Shown here piece by piece: positions 8,238-21,050 of a stretch of 64,000 bases of DNA. Every line of letters starts with the position of its first letter. The stretch's first letter is position 1. Source of the DNA: Marinobacter sp. es.048 (GTDB lineage: Bacteria > Pseudomonadota > Gammaproteobacteria > Pseudomonadales > Oleiphilaceae). Under the pieces are notes generated by a model. It saw only the letters and a program-made list of their open reading frames with translations, made no database searches and was not told where the DNA came from. The stretch is from positions 1,736,001 through 1,800,000 of the forward strand of contig NZ_FYFA01000001.1 in NCBI RefSeq assembly GCF_900188435.1, read 5' to 3'. The translations under genes and the position numbers were made by a program.

Positions 8238-9302
8238 ATGATCTCCTCTCTGGCAAGGCTCGGACCGCAGGTCTTTGCGGCTCGCCTCAAGGCTCTTTCA
8301 CTGGCAGCAGTTGCCATTCTCGCAGGTTGCTCAGCCAATCCCATCTATACCACCACCGGCGTTGTACTCTCCAATTATTCGGAGGGCGAAGCCACACCCT
8401 ACGTATTGCAGATGTCCGACGCCCAGATGGCCTGTGCATTGGGTGAGGGCGTTGACCCGCTGCTCTATTCCTTCTCACGGGTGACCGATGCCCCTGACAG
8501 TACCGGCTCCTTACTGATGCTCCTGGCAGGCAATTGCGCCGAGTACGAGGCCTGGGAGGCCGAGCTCGCCTACCTCAGAGCGGACTACGAGGGTGATGTG
8601 GAAGCGGCCAAAGATGCCAGGGAAATGGCCAAGCGATTGAACGCGCTGACCGCAAAGCGCCGCTATGCGTCATTTCAGAGAGCGATGGCTGCCTACGAGT
8701 TCGATCCCGGCGCTGAACCCCTTGAATGCCCCTTCCTGTTCACCGAGCAGGATGAAATTACCTTTCTGCTTGGCCTGCTGACCGGCATGCAGGCTATCGT
8801 CAACGATGCCAATTCCGGCGCCATGGCTGGAGTGCCCAGAAATATTGCCCCTCAGGCCGAGCGTGCCGCTACCTGTCTGGACAATGAAAAGTGGGGCGGT
8901 ATGCCCAATGCCATCCGGGCGCTGGTCTGGCTGCTGCTGCCGGAAACACGCCCGGAGCTTGCGCCGGATCCGTGGCATGTGCTCGAACACAGCAGGGAGT
9001 TGGCCGTTGAAAAAGGCATTCGGGTTCCTCATGCCCTCCAGGCTGTCGCCGCCGAAACCTTTGGCCGACCGGAAAAGCTTGAGGAAGCCATCGCAAGTTT
9101 CGCCGAGGCCGACGCAACGATTGAGGTCTGGGACGAGTACCGTCTGGTGGATGAAGTCGCGGCGGGTGTGGTGCGCTTCTCTTCTGACAAGCACTGGACT
9201 GCCAATTACGGCCATCGGACCCCGCAATCCTTCTTCGGCAGGATGAGCCCGGATCGGCAAACCGAAAACGTCGAAACCATGAATCTGGACGACCTGTTGT
9301 AA
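8238..9302 (+). CDS. Lipoprotein, probable TatT-like component of a TRAP-type transporter
   Basis: 354 residues with a lipoprotein signal ending LAAVAILAGC, so Cys31 or nearby would be lipidated. The mature part is predicted helical, with segments such as MLLAGNCAEYEAWEAELAYL and MAKRLNALTAKRRYASFQR. It resembles the TatT (TRAP-associated T component) family, an all-helical periplasmic lipoprotein found with some TRAP transporters. The similarity is by general character and operon position, not a clear motif. It is followed at 58 bp by a solute-binding protein and then the permease. TTGACA at 8181-8186 could be part of its promoter, but no good -10 follows. Confidence 0.6.
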   Translation: MISSLARLGPQVFAARLKALSLAAVAILAGCSANPIYTTTGVVLSNYSEGEATPYVLQMSDAQMACALGEGVDPLLYSFSRVTDAPDSTGSLLMLLAGNCAEYEAWEAELAYLRADYEGDVEAAKDAREMAKRLNALTAKRRYASFQRAMAAYEFDPGAEPLECPFLFTEQDEITFLLGLLTGMQAIVNDANSGAMAGVPRNIAPQAERAATCLDNEKWGGMPNAIRALVWLLLPETRPELAPDPWHVLEHSRELAVEKGIRVPHALQAVAAETFGRPEKLEEAIASFAEADATIEVWDEYRLVDEVAAGVVRFSSDKHWTANYGHRTPQSFFGRMSPDRQTENVETMNLDDLL

Positions 9303-9360
9303 GGCAGGTTGCCGACATCCTCTGAAAACTGACAAACACAAGAATGACCCGGAGGTCGAT

Positions 9361-10371
9361 ATGATCCGCAAATCCCTAGCTGCCATGGCCCTTGTGGCCG
9401 CCGCTCCGCTGGCATCGGCGCAGTCTGTTTCCATGTGCGTGTTCGATGTCATCGGCGCAAATGGGGACTTCTACAACTTCGTCAAAGACTATGCGCTTGA
9501 GATGAAGGGCCACGGCGTGGATTTCGAGCTTAAACCCTACACCGATGAGGGTGTGGCGATCGGTGATTTTAACGCCGGACAATGCGATGCCGTTGCCGCC
9601 ACGGACATTCGCATTCGTCCGTTCAACAGGTTCACGGGCAGCATCAGCGCTGTGGGAGCGCTGCCCACCTACGACAACTTGAAAACCTTGTTGGCCACGC
9701 TGGCACAACCGAAAGCCGCGCCATTGATGAAGGATAACGGGTACGAAGTGCTCGGGATCATACCAGTGGGTGCCGGTTACCTGTTTGTAAATGACCGCAG
9801 TATTGATACCGCCGGCGAGCTGGCGGGCAAGCGGATGGCGACCCTCGACTATCAGAAAGACGCGATCCACATGGTGAACTTCGTCAAGGCCACGGTGGTG
9901 CCGTCCGACATCACCAATTTCGCGGGCAAGTTTAACAACGGTTCGGTGGATACTGCCTATGCGCCAGCCTTCGCTTATGAAGCTCTGGAGCTTTACAAGG
10001 GTATCGGCGAGAGCGGTGGTGTGGTGGACTATCCTCTGGCACAGCTAACACTTCAGATTGTTGCCCGTGATGACGTGCTGGATGACAACACTGGCCAGAA
10101 AGCCCGGGAAGTTGCCTGGAATATGTTCCCGCAGGCCATGGGGCTGATTGAAGGCCAGGAGGCGGCAATTCCCGAAGAAAAATGGGTGCGCATACCGGAA
10201 AAAGACATCCGGGGCTATCAGGAAATGTTCCGTGAGAACCGGATCGAAATGCGCGACGGCATTAATGGCGCTCCGGACGTGTATCACCCGAAGATGATGG
10301 GGCTGCTCAGCAAGATCCGCTGCGCAAGTAACCCCGCTGCGGCCGAGTGCACTGCGGCCAACCGCGAATAA
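9361..10371 (+). CDS. Periplasmic AdeT1/2-like putative solute-binding protein
   Basis: 336 residues with a signal peptide (MIRKSLAAMALVAAAPLASA, cleavage before QSVSM). The mature N-terminus CVFDVIGANGDFYNFVKDY and the following AGQCDAVAATDIRIRPFNRF match what I recall of the AdeT1/AdeT2 family (DUF6091). That family was first described as efflux-related and is now usually called putative solute-binding. Two cysteines near the C-terminus (IRCASNPAAAEC) could form a disulfide. It is co-transcribed with a TRAP-type permease 15 bp downstream, which supports a ligand-capture role. The ligand is unknown. Confidence 0.7.
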   Translation: MIRKSLAAMALVAAAPLASAQSVSMCVFDVIGANGDFYNFVKDYALEMKGHGVDFELKPYTDEGVAIGDFNAGQCDAVAATDIRIRPFNRFTGSISAVGALPTYDNLKTLLATLAQPKAAPLMKDNGYEVLGIIPVGAGYLFVNDRSIDTAGELAGKRMATLDYQKDAIHMVNFVKATVVPSDITNFAGKFNNGSVDTAYAPAFAYEALELYKGIGESGGVVDYPLAQLTLQIVARDDVLDDNTGQKAREVAWNMFPQAMGLIEGQEAAIPEEKWVRIPEKDIRGYQEMFRENRIEMRDGINGAPDVYHPKMMGLLSKIRCASNPAAAECTAANRE

Positions 10372-10386
10372 CAGGGCGGAACCATC

Positions 10387-12438
10387 ATGAACTGGCGAGC
10401 AATCACCGCCCCGGCCGCACGAACACTCTACCCCGTACATCGGGTGTATGGGGCCGTTCTGCTGCTCCTGCTGCTATTTACCCTGCTGCTGGGAATGGGC
10501 AACTCGCTCCATTCCCGGTTGCTCTGGGTCGGCGAACAGACCTGGCCGAACTATTATTTGCTGAATCCCGATGCGACAGAGCCGTCCTGTCAGTTGGAAA
10601 TGGATGTTGATGCTGAGGTGGCTCGCCGGGTGGCCAATTACAAGCCCGACCCCGATGATCTGTTCAGCTCATCGCCTAATCCTGATGCCATCCGCAAATC
10701 GCTGCAGAGCAATCTGGAACTCTGCCAGCAGCAATACGATATCTATGAACAGAACCTGGCCCACGCTACGCCAGCCCTGGGGGCGTTCAAGACGGTAGAG
10801 CAGGGTCTCGCGAATTTTCTGCTCGAGAACATTGAGCTTACCAAGTACCTGTTCATCGCGATGTTCGCGATGGCTGCGGCAATCGCTGCGCTGGACACGG
10901 ACCACATAGCGTTGCGCCTGCCCCGCAATCGTGCCGAATGGCGGCTGAGCCAGGGTATGCAGTTCGTGGTTAACGGTCTGATGATGCTGTCGCTGAACGC
11001 TTACCTGGGCAAGTTGGCCAACTCGCCGGGTTCGGACGGTACGATGAGCCTTCAATATGCCTGGGGCGGGGTCTTTGGCCTCTTCATGGTGATCAATGCA
11101 CTGCGCTTCCTGAACGTTCCGGAACGCATCCGCCCCGGTGGTCTCTCCGCCTCGTCCGGTCTGGTGATTCCTCTATACTGTGCCATGGGCCTGATCGCCA
11201 TGAGTTATTTCTTCCTGGTAGACGGGTACGCCTCGGGCCTTGCCATCTACTTCGGAATGATGTCCAACCTGTCGTCCATGTTCATCAATATCGGCCTTTA
11301 CGTGCTGGTGGGCATGATGCTGAAGCAGACCCGGATTCCCGAACTCCTGCTCAATCTCATCAAGCCTTTCAATCTGCCAGCGCCGATGTTGGCTTCGGTG
11401 ATCATCTTCGCAACGGCGTTTCCGACAGCGTTTACCGGTGCATCGGGTATTTTCATCCTGGCTGTGGGTGGTGTTGTCTATGACGAGCTGCGCCGGGCCG
11501 GGGCAGGGCGGCAGCTATCCCTGGCAACGACCGCAATGTCGGGAAGCCTCGGCGTGGTCCTCAACCCATGCCTGCTGATTGTTGTCGTCGCGGCTCTCAA
11601 TAAGGAAGTGACGACCACTGAGATGTACAGCTGGGGCTTCTGGGTCTTCATCATGTCGGCAACGCTGTTTTCACTGATTGTCTGCAAGACCCAGGGAAAC
11701 TGGAAACCTCGTCCGGCGCCCGGCGCTTTCCGTGCGGCTCTCTCGGAAAGCCGGGCCCTGCTGCCTTATGTGGCCGTGGCAGCTCAGGTTATCCTGTCGA
11801 TCTGGGTTTTTCTCGGCTTGAAGTTCAACGAGTACAGCGCTCCTTTGATCCTGCCGCTGGTTATGCTCGCGCTTGTGTTGCTGGATTCTGGCCGGAGTAG
11901 TGGTGAGCAGGGCCAGACCCGTTCGCAGGTGTTCTGGGTTCGCAGCTCGGCCGCTGCCAGCGATTCGGCAGTGCACATTGGCGCGCTGCTGGCGTTGATC
12001 GGGTTTTCCATCTGCTTGGGGGGAATCCTGGAGCGCTCCGATATCGTTCATGCGCTCTTCCCGGAGGATCTGACCAGTCCCTGGATCGCCATGCTGGTGA
12101 TTGTGGTTATGCTCACGGTAATAGGTATGGTCATGGACCCGTTCGGCGCGGTAATTCTGGTATCTGCTACGGTAGCCCAGCCCGCTATACAGTTGGGCAT
12201 TGATCCGCTGCACTTCTGGATTGTCTGCCTGGTGGCGTTCGAGCTTGGCTATCTGAGCCCGCCGGTGGCGCTGAACCACCTGCTCACCCGCCAGGTTGTG
12301 GGTGAGACGGAGGTATTGGCAGCAGAGCGTACAGGCTCATTCTGGCATCGCTACGAACGTCTGCTACTGCCCCTGGCGGTGATGGGGCCAACACTGCTGT
12401 TCGTGGCCTTTGTGCCGATGCTGTTCTACTCGTTGTAA
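10387..12438 (+). CDS. TRAP-type transporter permease, fused DctQ-DctM-like subunits
   Basis: 683-residue polytopic inner-membrane protein. An N-terminal hydrophobic helix (AVLLLLLLFTLLLGMG) is followed by a periplasmic helical stretch to about residue 145, then many membrane segments. The C-terminal half, from about residue 240, has the look of a DctM large permease (PTAFTGASGIFILAVGGVVY, LGYLSPPVALNHLL). The N-terminal part probably stands in for the small DctQ subunit, which is otherwise missing. It is the last gene of the three-gene transport operon and is followed by a strong terminator. The imported compound is not known; the neighbouring atu genes allow a terpenoid acid only as a guess. 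Confidence 0.75.
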   Translation: MNWRAITAPAARTLYPVHRVYGAVLLLLLLFTLLLGMGNSLHSRLLWVGEQTWPNYYLLNPDATEPSCQLEMDVDAEVARRVANYKPDPDDLFSSSPNPDAIRKSLQSNLELCQQQYDIYEQNLAHATPALGAFKTVEQGLANFLLENIELTKYLFIAMFAMAAAIAALDTDHIALRLPRNRAEWRLSQGMQFVVNGLMMLSLNAYLGKLANSPGSDGTMSLQYAWGGVFGLFMVINALRFLNVPERIRPGGLSASSGLVIPLYCAMGLIAMSYFFLVDGYASGLAIYFGMMSNLSSMFINIGLYVLVGMMLKQTRIPELLLNLIKPFNLPAPMLASVIIFATAFPTAFTGASGIFILAVGGVVYDELRRAGAGRQLSLATTAMSGSLGVVLNPCLLIVVVAALNKEVTTTEMYSWGFWVFIMSATLFSLIVCKTQGNWKPRPAPGAFRAALSESRALLPYVAVAAQVILSIWVFLGLKFNEYSAPLILPLVMLALVLLDSGRSSGEQGQTRSQVFWVRSSAAASDSAVHIGALLALIGFSICLGGILERSDIVHALFPEDLTSPWIAMLVIVVMLTVIGMVMDPFGAVILVSATVAQPAIQLGIDPLHFWIVCLVAFELGYLSPPVALNHLLTRQVVGETEVLAAERTGSFWHRYERLLLPLAVMGPTLLFVAFVPMLFYSL

Positions 12439-12459
12439 TGTTCAAATGAGATAAAGAAG

Positions 12460-12490
12460 GCCGCCTGAGGGAAGCTTCAGGCGGCTTTTT
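12460..12490 (+). terminator. Intrinsic terminator after the TRAP-like operon
   Basis: Perfect 9-bp stem GCCGCCTGA / TCAGGCGGC, loop gggaagct, followed by TTTTT; 21 bp after the permease stop codon. Confidence 0.9.
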
Positions 12491-12600
12491 GCATCTGGAA
12501 TACAAGAGGAAACGTAGTTTGAACGAAACCGAACACTCGCAAGGAACGTGTTTGTTATACCCTAGGAAATAAGATTGATCTGCAGCCAGTGGCCTGACCT

Positions 12601-15218
12601 ATGTTTTCTGATGCCCCATCTAAATTGATTCCGGTTTTTTCAGCTCTGTTTCTCCTGGCGGGTTGCGGGGGAAGTGGTGGTGGCGATGGCCTGGATTCGC
12701 AGGAACCCGGACTGAGCGGAACTATTACAATCGAAAGTGGAACACGAGTGGATTCGGATACGGCTGATGACAGTCGTCTGAACGAAGCTGTATCCAATGA
12801 TTCTCCCAGCACAGCTCAGTTAATCCCTGCAACAGGTATCCTGGGCGGCTATTTGAGTGCTAACTCAGGCATCTATCCCGATTCCGGCGAGTTTGTATTT
12901 CAATATGTGGTTGATGGGCAGGATACATTTCGCGCCGATCTCGCAGCGGGCAGCATGATTGCGGTTCAGGTTTTCAGGGATTCGGACTTTTTAGCCCCCT
13001 CGATTACGCTGTCGGTTGATCAGGGCGGCGCCTCGGACTCAGATTCCGGTGCCGGCGATACACCTTTAATGGTAACTGCACCCGCTGAAGGGCCCGCAGA
13101 GATCAGCCTCCGAACCGCCGGTGGCGGTCCGTTCCGTTATGTGCTGTCTGTTTCGACAACCGGCGTCACCAATTTTCAGAGCTCTTATTACAGCGAGCCA
13201 GAGTTTGTTCCGGATCAGGCCATTGTGGTGATGTCGCCAGAAGAGCAGGATGGTCTGGATTCGCAGGGCCTCGCCGGAGCCTTGTCGGCCTCCTCTGCGA
13301 AATCACTGGGGCAGGGGGCCTGGTTAGTAAGGCGTGAGCCTGTTGGTTTCGTGGCTTCCCAATCGTCGAGCGCGTCAGGTGCCCTACGGGAACAGACGCT
13401 TCGTTGGATCGCTGACCTGAAGTCGGAGCCCGGGGTTCAGGTTGCTGAGCCTAATTATATCTATCGGGCCCAGGCGGACCGGGATCTTTCCTCTCTGCAG
13501 TGGAATCTGCCCCTCATCAGTCTGCCGCTTGCCTGGCAGGCCGCCCCATCCCGAGGTAATGCTATCGGGGTCGCTGTGATGGATACCGGTCTCTTTACGT
13601 CTACTCCGCAAACATACGGTGACTGGCACCTTGATCTGGATGCGAATGTGGTTCCGTTCAATTCCGGCAGAATTCTGGATTATGTTTCCGCCGATCTGGA
13701 CATAGATCCACAATTCAATGACCGGTTGGGCTATGACAATAATCCTGCGGATCCAGGTGATGGCAAACCTCAGAGCAGTAACTTCCATGGAACCCACGTG
13801 GCAGGCATTATTGCCGCGTTGGCAAATGACGAAGGCGTGAATGGGGTGGCTCCAGCGGTTACCTTATGGCCAGTCAGGGTATTGGGTAGAGACGGTGCCG
13901 GAACTCTGGATGATCTTGTCGCTGCGATGAACTGGGCCGCCGACAATCCTGATATCGATGTCATCAACCTCAGTCTTGGAGGCGTTGGTCCAAGCACTGT
14001 GTTGGAGGCAGCGATCAACCGGGCGGATTCAAATGGAAAACTGGTCGTCGCTGCGGCAGGCAACCAGGGTACCGATGATTTGACCTATCCGGCAGCCTTT
14101 GAGCGGGTGATTGGTGTTGGTGCAGTCGATGCCGGCAAGGTGCGGGCTTCCTACTCCAACTTTGGTGGTTCTGTGGATCTCGTTGCTCCGGGCGGCGATG
14201 CAACCAGGGACGCGAATCTGGATGGCAATGCCGATCTGGTCATCAGCACCTGGGGTGTTGATGACGGTGGCGAATTCATCCGCTCTTATGCCGGACTGCA
14301 GGGCACTTCGATGGCTGCTCCGCACGTTGCTGGTGTTTATGCCCTAATGAAAGGTGCTAACGGTGAAACGGTTACCCCCGCAAGCTTTCGCGCATGGCTC
14401 GCCAACGGACTGCTGACAGAAAACGTAGGAAGCAGTATCGAATATGGTGCCGGCCTGATGAATGCGCTCAAGTCGGTTGACGCCGCCCTTGATGGCTCAG
14501 TCAACACGATTGTCCTGCCTTCGCCTTCAGCAATCGAGTTTGATCTGGCGCGTTTCAGTAGTGATCTTGACTTTACCGTTTATCCTGAAGGGGAATCAGT
14601 CGAAGTTGACGGTGTTGCCTTTAATACTGACCTGATAGCTCTTGATCCCGCTCTAACGCCCGGAGATTCTCTGCCTGGCTCGGTGGCAGTCTCGGTACTA
14701 GAGGAAAATGTTGTCGAAGGGCAGACATATGCCACTACCATCGAAATTGACTATAGTGCCGGGAGCGATTCGGGAACCATTAAGATCCCGGTCTCCATAG
14801 ACCTCAGAGCATTAGCTGATGAGCGGGACGCAGGTCGTCATTACGTATTACTGGTAAGCACTGATGAAAGCCGCGAAACCATAGAGCAGAGCGTGGTGTC
14901 GGCCCGAGATGGAAGCTACAGCTTCTCGTTCGATGACATGGAACCCGGGGAGTATTTCCTGGTGGCCGGAACGGACATGGACAACAATGGCTTCATCTGC
15001 GAGAGCGGCGAGGCATGTGCCGAGTACCCCGTGAACGGTTTGCCAGAGAAGATTGTTATCGGGGAAGAGCGTGTCACCGGAGTCACGCTCAGCACAAGCT
15101 TCCGGCGTCCAACCATTGCTTCCATGGGTTTGCCTCGCATCGGCTTCGAGGGTTACCGTTTGAAAAACCATGGAAACACAGCTGCGGAGCCAGTGAGAAA
15201 CTTGGAGGCCAATCGTTG

Positions 15219-15219
<1 letters not shown>
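12601..15219 (+). CDS. S8 (subtilisin-family) serine protease lipoprotein
   Basis: 872 residues. The lipobox LLAGC gives lipidated Cys22, followed by a GSGGGDG linker. An N-terminal PPC-like beta domain (about 75-195) precedes a prodomain-like region ending VQVAEPNYIYRAQ. The catalytic domain carries Asp328 (VAVMDTGL), His396 (HGTHVAGI), Asn in AAAGNQG and Ser570 (GTSMAAPHVAG), so the triad is intact. The C-terminal 240 residues are beta-rich and hold an acidic loop, DMDNNGFICESGEAC, that may bind calcium. It overlaps by one base (TGATG) the PrcB-like gene that follows, which suggests a surface protease complex. ATG 12601 has no strong ribosome site. Confidence 0.9.
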
Positions 15220-17655
<2,436 letters not shown>

Positions 17656-17663
17656 TATTCTAT

Positions 17664-17695
17664 AAGGTGCTATAAAAAGCATCCTTTATTCTTTC
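17664..17695 (+). terminator. Possible terminator after parE
   Basis: AAGG-TGCT / AGCA-t-CCTT stem with one bulged base and loop ataaaa, followed by the T-rich tattcttt. Weak but well placed, just after the parE stop. Confidence 0.45.
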
Positions 17696-17750
17696 TCTGC
17701 ATTCTTCAAGCTCGTTATCCTGCCAGTTTTCTGATCGGGAAGAACCGTTG

Positions 17751-19529
17751 ATGGACTGGCAGGGCTGGTTTGCGCTGGGCCTCGCAGGCACCGCGTTGAT
17801 ACTGATGAGTGCAGGGCGATTTGCGCCCCATCTGGTTATGATGGGCGTACTCGTGGTGCTCAGTGCCAGCGGGATTGTTTCTGCTGACCAGGCCCTTGCC
17901 GGATTCAGTAACAGTGGCCTGATCACCGTTGTTGCCATGTTTGTGGTGGCAGCGGGCATTCATCATTCCGGTGGTGTCGATCTGCTGGTGCACCATTTGC
18001 TCGGCAATCCCAGGACCGTCCGGTCTGCCCAGGCAAGGATTGCGCTCCCGGTATCCCTTCTGAGTGGTTTTCTCAACAATACCCCGGTCGTCGCGACCAT
18101 GATTCCGGCGGTGCATGCCTGGTCCCGGAAGATCGGTATCTCGCCGTCGAAATTGATGATTCCGCTGAGCTACTCCGCCATCCTAGGGGGCACCCTCACA
18201 CTGATCGGTACCAGTACCAATCTGGTCGTCAATGGCCAGTATCAGCAGCTAACCGGAGAGCAGGGCTTCTCCATTTTCTCTATTACGGCCGTCGGGCTGC
18301 CTGTGGCAATCATCGGTGTCGCTGCGCTGTTGCTGGTTATGCCTAGGGTGCTCCCGGATCGCAAGGATGAGCAGAAATTCGGGGCCATGAGGGAATTTAC
18401 CCTTGAGGTCGCGGTGTCGTTCGACGGTCCGCTTGTCGGCAAAACCGTTGGCGAGGCTGGGCTCAGGGAGCTGGAGAGACTCTATCTGGTCGAGATCGAA
18501 CGCGACGGCAGCGTGGTTACGGCGGTGCCCTCGGAGGAGCGGCTTCGGGGTGGCGATCGTCTAGTGTTTGCCGGTGATACCCAGGCCATTTCCGACCTCC
18601 TGCGGATAAACGGTATCGTCCCGTCAGTCCATGAAGACGAGCCGAGTCTGAGCAAGGATCGTGCAGAAAGGCGCCTGGTGGAGGCGGCATTGTCGCCCCA
18701 GTCTGATGTGCTGGGCTTGACCATCCGGGATGCGCGCTTCCGGGACCGTTATGGTGCTGTCGTGCTGGCCGTTGCCAGGGGTGGGGAGCGGGTATCCGGC
18801 AACCTTGGAAATATTCGATTGAAACCCGGCGATGTCCTGCTTCTGGAAGCCCGCCCCGCGTTTGTCAGCCGTCAGCGCTATAACAAGGATTTTCTGCTGA
18901 TCAATGATCTGGAAACCGAGACACCTCGGCATGACCGTGCCTGGCTGTCATGGGGGATCCTTTTGGTGTTGGTGGGGCTTGCCGCTTGCGGCACGCTGAG
19001 CATGCTGAATGCGGCTTTGTTGGGTGCAGCGGGTATGATTGTGTCCGGCTGTTGCTCGGTTGGCCAGGCCCAGAAATCGGTGGACGTGCCGGTCATTCTT
19101 ACCATTGCGGCTTCCTTCGCTATGGGCGCGGCTTTGGAGCAGACCGGTGCGGCAGGCTTTGTGGCGGAAGGCATCCTTGAATTCAGCCAGGGCAACATGT
19201 TGTTAACGATCCTGCTGGTTTACCTTGTGGTGTCGGTGCTGACTGAGGTGATTACCAATAATGCGGCGGCTGTCTTGGTAATCCCAATCGTTCTCTCCAT
19301 GACGACGAGTATGGGCGTGGCCGCTGAGCCATTTGTGATCGCGGTGATGATGGCCGCGTCTGCCAGCTTTGCCACGCCACTGGGGTATCAGACCAACATG
19401 ATGGTATTCGGGCCCGGTGGTTACCGGTTCAGTGATTTTGTGCGAGTGGGACTGCCAATGAACGTGTTTATTGGTGCGGTCACAGTCGTGGTCATCGCCC
19501 TGGTTTACGACATCAGTCTCGGCTTATAA
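17751..19529 (+). CDS. SLC13-family (DASS-like) anion permease with two RCK-C domains
   Basis: 592 residues. The membrane domain is split by a cytoplasmic insert at about residues 210-390. The insert contains two TrkA-C/RCK-C modules (GKTVGEAGLRELERLYLVEI to RGGDRLVFAG, and LGLTIRDARFRDRYGAVVL to KPGDVLLLEA). The transport half-motifs SGFLNNTPVVATMIP and LIGTSTNLVVNG in the first half, and TNNAAAVLVIPIVLSM in the second, are typical of sodium-coupled carboxylate or sulfate carriers. Substrate is unknown. ATG 17751 is chosen over an adjacent TTG at 17748. Its stop is shared in a TTATAA palindrome with the convergent EAL gene. Confidence 0.85.
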   Translation: MDWQGWFALGLAGTALILMSAGRFAPHLVMMGVLVVLSASGIVSADQALAGFSNSGLITVVAMFVVAAGIHHSGGVDLLVHHLLGNPRTVRSAQARIALPVSLLSGFLNNTPVVATMIPAVHAWSRKIGISPSKLMIPLSYSAILGGTLTLIGTSTNLVVNGQYQQLTGEQGFSIFSITAVGLPVAIIGVAALLLVMPRVLPDRKDEQKFGAMREFTLEVAVSFDGPLVGKTVGEAGLRELERLYLVEIERDGSVVTAVPSEERLRGGDRLVFAGDTQAISDLLRINGIVPSVHEDEPSLSKDRAERRLVEAALSPQSDVLGLTIRDARFRDRYGAVVLAVARGGERVSGNLGNIRLKPGDVLLLEARPAFVSRQRYNKDFLLINDLETETPRHDRAWLSWGILLVLVGLAACGTLSMLNAALLGAAGMIVSGCCSVGQAQKSVDVPVILTIAASFAMGAALEQTGAAGFVAEGILEFSQGNMLLTILLVYLVVSVLTEVITNNAAAVLVIPIVLSMTTSMGVAAEPFVIAVMMAASASFATPLGYQTNMMVFGPGGYRFSDFVRVGLPMNVFIGAVTVVVIALVYDISLGL

Positions 19530-20840
19530 GGACTGTTCTTTCGGGTTGGCGAGAATGTCGCAGCACAGCACTTTAAGCTTTCCATCCTGGTAATACCCCA
19601 GTGACAGGGTCACGCACATATAAGCCCCGGTAACGCAGAGGTAGGGGGCGGTGACGTGCAGGCTTTCCGGTTGGGCAAGTGCCTGACGAAGGTACTGTTG
19701 GCGGTACCAGTCGGCGCTACTGGTGCTTTCCAGGGGTTTGAAACGCGGGTCCATGCTGCGGGTGCCGGCGTCGGAAACCAGGGTGTCATCCATCTGAACG
19801 CCTTTATCGTCGACCAGATAGCAGCGGGATACCGCAGGGTGATTCAGCAGTTCCAGACAGGACTGTTGCATGCTCATTCCGCTGCGAAGCTTGGTGATGG
19901 CATGGTCAAAAAAGCCACTGAAGAAATCCACCAGTTGCCGTGTCGGGTCCAGGGTAACCTGGTTACGGGTCTTGTATTCCTGCAAAAGGTGGTCGAAGTC
20001 TGCGGGCGCATGGGCCAACTGATCCAGGTCGGTACTCGGTCTGCGGAAATAGAAGCCCTGTACGAAGTCAACGCCAGCATCAATGGCAATCATTGCCTGA
20101 TCCCGGGTTTCCACACCTTCCAGAAGAACCAGGCAGCCGGACTGGTGCAGCAGTGACACAATGCCGTTCAGAATCTGGCGGGCCTTGTGATCGTTCGTCG
20201 CCCGGGTCAGCAGCTTTCGGTCCAGCTTCACGATGTCCGGTGACAGGTTCCAGATCCGCTCGAAATTGGAATGGCCGGCGCCGAAATCATCAATGGCGGT
20301 CAGGCAGCCCAGCTTTTTATAGTAGGCAACCGTTTCCCGCAGCCTTTCTGCGTCGTCCGTTGGTTGCTCGACAATTTCCATCACAATGCGGTGCGGTGGA
20401 AGGCCTGTTTTGGCAAGCAGTTGCCCGAAAAACGAGTCGGCCTGGCTACCGCTGGTCACCACTTGTGGCGATACATTGAGGAAGAGCCAGTTCAGTTGAT
20501 CCCGGATGCCACTGTAGTTGCGTATATGCAGGTAGCGGCAGAGACGATCAAGGAGCAGATTCTCCGCTTCGGAGGCCGGCAGCTGGAAGAGATGGAGCGG
20601 GAGGACTGCAGAGTTATCGGTATCAAAGGCCCGGATCAGGGCCTCGTAACCAACGATGCGCTTGTGGGAAATACTGTAGATCGGCTGGAGCGCTGTTCTG
20701 AGGGTCAGTCCGCGGAAATCGGCAGTCCATGTGTCACCTTCCCTGTTCAGCATAGGGGATAACAGTTCCACTTCCGGAGCTGTCAGCTTTTCAGGGAGGC
20801 GTTTCGACATAGATGATTCTGGTTGATTTAACGAACGCAT
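19524..20840 (-). CDS. EAL-domain c-di-GMP phosphodiesterase with C-terminal sensor-like region
   Basis: 438 residues. The EAL domain occupies about residues 45-280 and keeps the key motifs: YEALIRAF, LNVSPQ, MEIVEQ, AIDDFGAGHSNF, VKLDRKLL, LLEGVET and QGFYF. The metal and general-base residues therefore look intact, so hydrolysis of c-di-GMP is plausible. The C-terminal 150 residues (from about 290) contain a helical stretch and a domain rich in aromatic residues, possibly a ligand sensor. No membrane segment is seen, so the protein is probably cytoplasmic. A second start (MSKRLPE) lies 30 bases in. The gene overlaps the 3' end of the SLC13 gene by six bases. Confidence 0.85.
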   Translation of the reverse strand: MRSLNQPESSMSKRLPEKLTAPEVELLSPMLNREGDTWTADFRGLTLRTALQPIYSISHKRIVGYEALIRAFDTDNSAVLPLHLFQLPASEAENLLLDRLCRYLHIRNYSGIRDQLNWLFLNVSPQVVTSGSQADSFFGQLLAKTGLPPHRIVMEIVEQPTDDAERLRETVAYYKKLGCLTAIDDFGAGHSNFERIWNLSPDIVKLDRKLLTRATNDHKARQILNGIVSLLHQSGCLVLLEGVETRDQAMIAIDAGVDFVQGFYFRRPSTDLDQLAHAPADFDHLLQEYKTRNQVTLDPTRQLVDFFSGFFDHAITKLRSGMSMQQSCLELLNHPAVSRCYLVDDKGVQMDDTLVSDAGTRSMDPRFKPLESTSSADWYRQQYLRQALAQPESLHVTAPYLCVTGAYMCVTLSLGYYQDGKLKVLCCDILANPKEQSL

Positions 20841-21025
20841 CAGTCGCCCCAGTCTGGCGTCTGATCTGTCTTTTATCAGTACAGATATCGCAAAAAAATC
20901 GCGAAGTTACTGATAATTGGAAGGAAGACTGCCAAAAAAACGCGTTTATTACCACTGTTTCATGTAGAAACTGGAAACGGTTTGTATCTTTGCCTGTCTT
21001 GAAGAGCTAAGGAGGGAGGAGCCCA

Positions 21026-21043
21026 GCGGTCCGGGCGGACCGC
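21026..21043. terminator. GC-rich hairpin, possible terminator of the small frame at 21051-21098
   Basis: Perfect 7-bp stem GCGGTCC / GGACCGC with loop gggc, 7 bp beyond the stop of the minus-strand small frame. No T-tract follows on either strand, so factor-independent termination is doubtful. Confidence 0.3.
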
Positions 21044-21050
21044 CAGAGAA

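Noticed and set aside
21011..21020. GGAGGGAGGA as a ribosome binding site
   Set aside because: No start codon follows at a usable distance on the plus strand.
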